64,000 bases of DNA, from assembly GCF_015159595.1 (NCBI RefSeq), contig NZ_CP063304.1:2666001-2730000 (forward strand). Reading direction: 5' to 3'. The translations under genes and the position numbers were made by a program. Source of the DNA: Blautia liquoris (GTDB lineage Bacteria; Bacillota; Clostridia; Lachnospirales; Lachnospiraceae). A model generated the notes under the pieces. That model made no database searches and was not told the DNA's origin. It worked only from the letters and a program-made list of their open reading frames with translations. Shown in pieces: positions 61,470 to 64,000 of this stretch. Position 1 is the stretch's first letter, and every line of letters begins with the position of its first letter.

Positions 61470-62423
61470 TTAAATATTTCTAACCACATTAAGTTTCCCT
61501 TCATACTCCCTCACCTCATCCACGCTCGGAATTGATGACTGCGCTCCTTTTCTCGTAACCACAATCGCAGCCACGAGATTCGCATATCGAACAGCCTCCA
61601 TCAATTCTTTCCCTTCTGCGAGCATCAATGCCAATGATGCAGTAAAGGAGTCTCCCGCCGCCGTTGTATCCACTACCTGTACTTCATAAGAGGGAATCTG
61701 CTCAATACCCTGACTGAAGGAATTGACATAAACGCCTTTATTTCCCAGTGTAACAATAACATGCTTTACCCCATAGTCTTTCAACAGTTCTGTAGCCTCA
61801 TACAAGTTTTCCAATACATTCTCTGTCTTCGCTAAGATCCCTAATTCAGTTTCATTTGGCTTAATAACATCCACGTAACGATAAAGCTCCATCGGAAATT
61901 CAGGCGGCGCTGGCGCTGGATCAAGAATCACCAACTTATTCAGTTCTTTAGCTTTCCGGGCTGCATACAACACAGTCTCCACTGGAATTTCCAACTGAAA
62001 AACAACAATATCACTTTGTTCTATCAACACAATATTTCTGTCAATATCCTCCATGGACAATTTCGCATTTGCACCTGGAATTACTACAATGCTGTTATCA
62101 CCTTCTTTATCCACAGTAATCAGTGCAACTCCCGTGCCCGTATGTTTTTTTTTGATAAGATACGAAACATTAATCCCTGAATCTATTAGACTTTTCTTTG
62201 AAATCATGGCATACTGATCATCTCCCAAAGCTCCAAACATCGTCACATCCGCTCCAAGCCGTCCCGCTGCACATGCCTGATTTGCTCCTTTTCCTCCCGG
62301 TATCAAATCTAACTTATCTCCTAAAATTGTCTCTCCGGCAACCGGTGTGTGATCTACATTTGTGACCATATCCACGTTCAGGCTTCCAATAACCAACACC
62401 TTTTTCTTGTCTTTGTATTTCAT
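61470..62423 (-). CDS. ribokinase-like PfkB kinase
   Basis: 317 residues: VLVIGSLNVDMVTNVDHTPV, GGKGANQACAAGRLGADV, and DTTAAGDSFTASLAL with the catalytic Asp. The usual GAGD anion hole is AAGD here. GGAGGAGG site. It is a different copy from the kinase at 21877 and follows a CUT1 permease gene by 22 bases, so it may phosphorylate a ribose-like product of the imported oligosaccharide. Confidence 0.88.
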   Translation of the reverse strand: MKYKDKKKVLVIGSLNVDMVTNVDHTPVAGETILGDKLDLIPGGKGANQACAAGRLGADVTMFGALGDDQYAMISKKSLIDSGINVSYLIKKKHTGTGVALITVDKEGDNSIVVIPGANAKLSMEDIDRNIVLIEQSDIVVFQLEIPVETVLYAARKAKELNKLVILDPAPAPPEFPMELYRYVDVIKPNETELGILAKTENVLENLYEATELLKDYGVKHVIVTLGNKGVYVNSFSQGIEQIPSYEVQVVDTTAAGDSFTASLALMLAEGKELMEAVRYANLVAAIVVTRKGAQSSIPSVDEVREYEGKLNVVRNI

Positions 62424-62445
62424 ACTACGCCTCCTCCATTATGCA

Positions 62446-63297
62446 TCAGCCCTTAACTCCGCTGCTAGTAATTCCCTGAACAAAATATTTCTGCAGCGGA
62501 AGAAATAGAAGCAGTGGTATCAATGCCGAGAACATGGAGCCTGCATAAAGTGCCGACCATGCGGTACTATGTTCTGTATTAAACGCAGTGAGTGCAATTT
62601 GAATGGTTCTGATATCTTTAGAGCGAGCAATAAGCAGCGGCCAAAGATATGAATTCCATTGATCCATAAAAATCATCAATCCAGCAGTAATAAAAACTGG
62701 CTTTGATAATGGAATTAAAATGCTGCTATATATTTTCCCGATATTAGCTCCATCTATTCGTGCAGCATCCAGTAATTCAGCAGGAATATCTTTAAAAAAC
62801 TGTACAAATAAGAATAGAACCAGACCACTGGCAATACTGGGCAGGATCATTCCCTGAAACGTATCGACCATCTTCATTTTATCTGCAACCCGATAAAGCG
62901 GAAGTGCAATCGCCTCAAAAGGTATCATAAACGAAATAAGTACCAGAGAAAACAGCGGTTTTTTGAACCTAAAGTCAAACATTGCGAATGCAAAAGCAGC
63001 CACTGAATTAAGGACGCATCCAAACGCAATAGAGATTGCCGTGACAAGCACTGTATTGAGTACCGGTTTTAGAAACCCATAGACAGTAAACAGATCTACA
63101 TAAGACTTTACCGTCCACTTTACCGGAATCAAAGTATGTATGGAAAATGGCATGACATACGTATATAATTCAGAATCATCCCTAAGAGAGGCTGATACTC
63201 CCCAAAGAAGCGGAAATAATGTGAGTACTGCAATTAAAATCAGCACACTATATAAAACAATATGGGAAAGTGTCTTTTTTGTTTTTCTCGTCATCAT
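62446..63297 (-). CDS. sugar ABC transporter permease, MalG type
   Basis: 283 residues, six helices; opening TLFPLLWGVSASLRDD, EAA loop LLDAARIDGANIGKIYSSILIPLSKP, C-terminus FVQGITSSGVKG. Its start overlaps the stop of the other permease gene (ATGA). Confidence 0.9.
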   Translation of the reverse strand: MMTRKTKKTLSHIVLYSVLILIAVLTLFPLLWGVSASLRDDSELYTYVMPFSIHTLIPVKWTVKSYVDLFTVYGFLKPVLNTVLVTAISIAFGCVLNSVAAFAFAMFDFRFKKPLFSLVLISFMIPFEAIALPLYRVADKMKMVDTFQGMILPSIASGLVLFLFVQFFKDIPAELLDAARIDGANIGKIYSSILIPLSKPVFITAGLMIFMDQWNSYLWPLLIARSKDIRTIQIALTAFNTEHSTAWSALYAGSMFSALIPLLLFLPLQKYFVQGITSSGVKG

Positions 63298-64000
63298 TTT
63301 ATTCTCACTTTCTCAGATTTATCATTTTCGTTCAACAAAGTAGCCTGAAAAAGGCAAATGCATACAATCAATAATAAAAGTACCATGACAATTGCTGAAG
63401 ATCTGCCTCTGTCTCCATACTGAAATGCTGACTGATATGCTTCAAACATTAAGACATTTGTGCTCTCTTGAGGCCCACCATTTGTAATCACCTGCATGGG
63501 TACAAACAGCAGAATATTAGCGGTCGTATTGGCCACAAACACAAACAAAAGAACCTTTTTAATCAAGGGAATTGTAATCCTCCAAATTGTTGTAAACCAT
63601 CCTGCACCATCGATTTTCGCAGATTCATATATAGCAACATCAATGTTCTTCAATCCTGCGAGGATAAACATCATCCAATACCCCACGCCTTTCCATGTAG
63701 CTACAAGCACAATACACCATAAAGCCTGAGATTTACTGATAAAGAAATCCTGTGAGGGGATTCCCAACAGATTCAAAAAGCTATTCACGACACCACTATC
63801 AGGATTCAACATGATATTCCAGACTAAACATCCAACCGTAATCGAAATCGTAACCGGAAGGTAGAAAACAGTCCGAAAGATTCCTATTCCTTTTACAGTT
63901 GAACTTACCAAAAGTGCAACAATAAATGCCAAGCATACCTGTAAAGGTATCATAACAATATTAATTTTCAATGTAACCCAAAGTGAATTCCAAAAGGAAG
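63294..64000 (-). CDS. sugar ABC transporter permease, MalF type (partial, 5' end outside window)
   Basis: The frame is open to the window end, about 235 codons of an expected 290-310. Visible parts: NSLWVTLKINIVMIPLQVCL, LYLPVTISITVGCLVWNIML-like segment and EAA loop IYESAKIDGAGWFTTIWRITIPL. It pairs with the overlapping MalG-type gene; the SBP is expected just beyond the window. Confidence 0.88.
   Translation of the reverse strand, partial: SFWNSLWVTLKINIVMIPLQVCLAFIVALLVSSTVKGIGIFRTVFYLPVTISITVGCLVWNIMLNPDSGVVNSFLNLLGIPSQDFFISKSQALWCIVLVATWKGVGYWMMFILAGLKNIDVAIYESAKIDGAGWFTTIWRITIPLIKKVLLFVFVANTTANILLFVPMQVITNGGPQESTNVLMFEAYQSAFQYGDRGRSSAIVMVLLLLIVCICLFQATLLNENDKSEKVRIK

Noticed and set aside
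1-64000. CRISPR arrays, rRNA, tRNA genes, prophage
   Set aside because: No regularly spaced repeats, rRNA-like stretches, cloverleaf tRNA signatures or phage structural genes were seen.

Overview
The window looks like chromosomal DNA of a low-GC Bacillota, most plausibly a gut-type Lachnospiraceae/Clostridia species. The evidence is the AT-rich sequence, strong AGGAGG-type ribosome binding sites, sigma-A promoters with 17-bp spacers, YesM/YesN-type two-component systems paired with CUT1 sugar ABC transporters, many carbohydrate enzymes, and traces of IS200-like elements. No species assignment is possible from sequence alone. No rRNA, tRNA, CRISPR array or prophage was seen.

Layout: (1) 1-5.4 kb, minus strand: sugar-binding lipoprotein, two permeases and a truncated GH2 beta-mannosidase. 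(2) 5.8-8.1 kb, plus strand: YheO/DauR-type regulator, nanE, nanK; they share a bidirectional terminator with a convergent DUF4127 gene that is divergent from a GH20-type hexosaminidase plus a GNAT-like protein. (3) 12.9-15.8 kb: frameshifted AlbA/RecG-like pseudogene, an rsmH paralogue and an XRE regulator. (4) 15.9-23.0 kb, minus: ribokinase-like kinase, RbsD/FucU mutarotase, ribose-type ABC transporter (SBP, ATPase, permease), deoC and lacI, with a promoter and two LacI-type palindromes. This reads as a (deoxy)ribose uptake and catabolism operon. (5) 23.0-24.1 kb: gene graveyard (AraC and GH31 fragments) and a small membrane protein. (6) 24.1-29.7 kb, minus: YesM-YesN-SBP-permease-permease. 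(7) 30.0-37.8 kb: SBP-permease-permease-enolase superfamily enzyme, divergent from a second YesM-YesN pair. Two direct repeats 21 bp apart lie between them.

(8) 37.9-43.6 kb: a SorC-type regulator convergent with an operon of a RuBisCO-like protein, two TIM-barrel proteins of the phosphoenolpyruvate-hydrolase family and a Tm-1-like/UPF0261 protein. No function can be assigned to this set from sequence; it is the best candidate for an undescribed pathway. (9) 43.8-57.0 kb, minus: one long polysaccharide locus of LplA/LplB/LplC-type transporter, third YesM/YesN pair, two paralogous proteins of unrecognised family, a right-handed beta-helix protein and a beta-propeller glycosidase, closed by a terminator. 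(10) 57.4-61.2 kb, plus: TetR regulator, MFS transporter and a non-pyrrolysine MttB-family methyltransferase with three matching palindromic operators. (11) 61.2-64 kb, minus: IS200 relic, truncated gene, ribokinase, permease and a second permease that runs off the end.

Most of the DNA is devoted to sensing, importing and breaking down host or plant glycans. The four CUT1 loci with their SBP visible, plus the partial fifth, contain no ATPase gene, so a shared MsmX/MsmK-like ATPase encoded elsewhere is inferred. Several SBP genes are followed by hairpins that probably set a higher SBP level than permease level.
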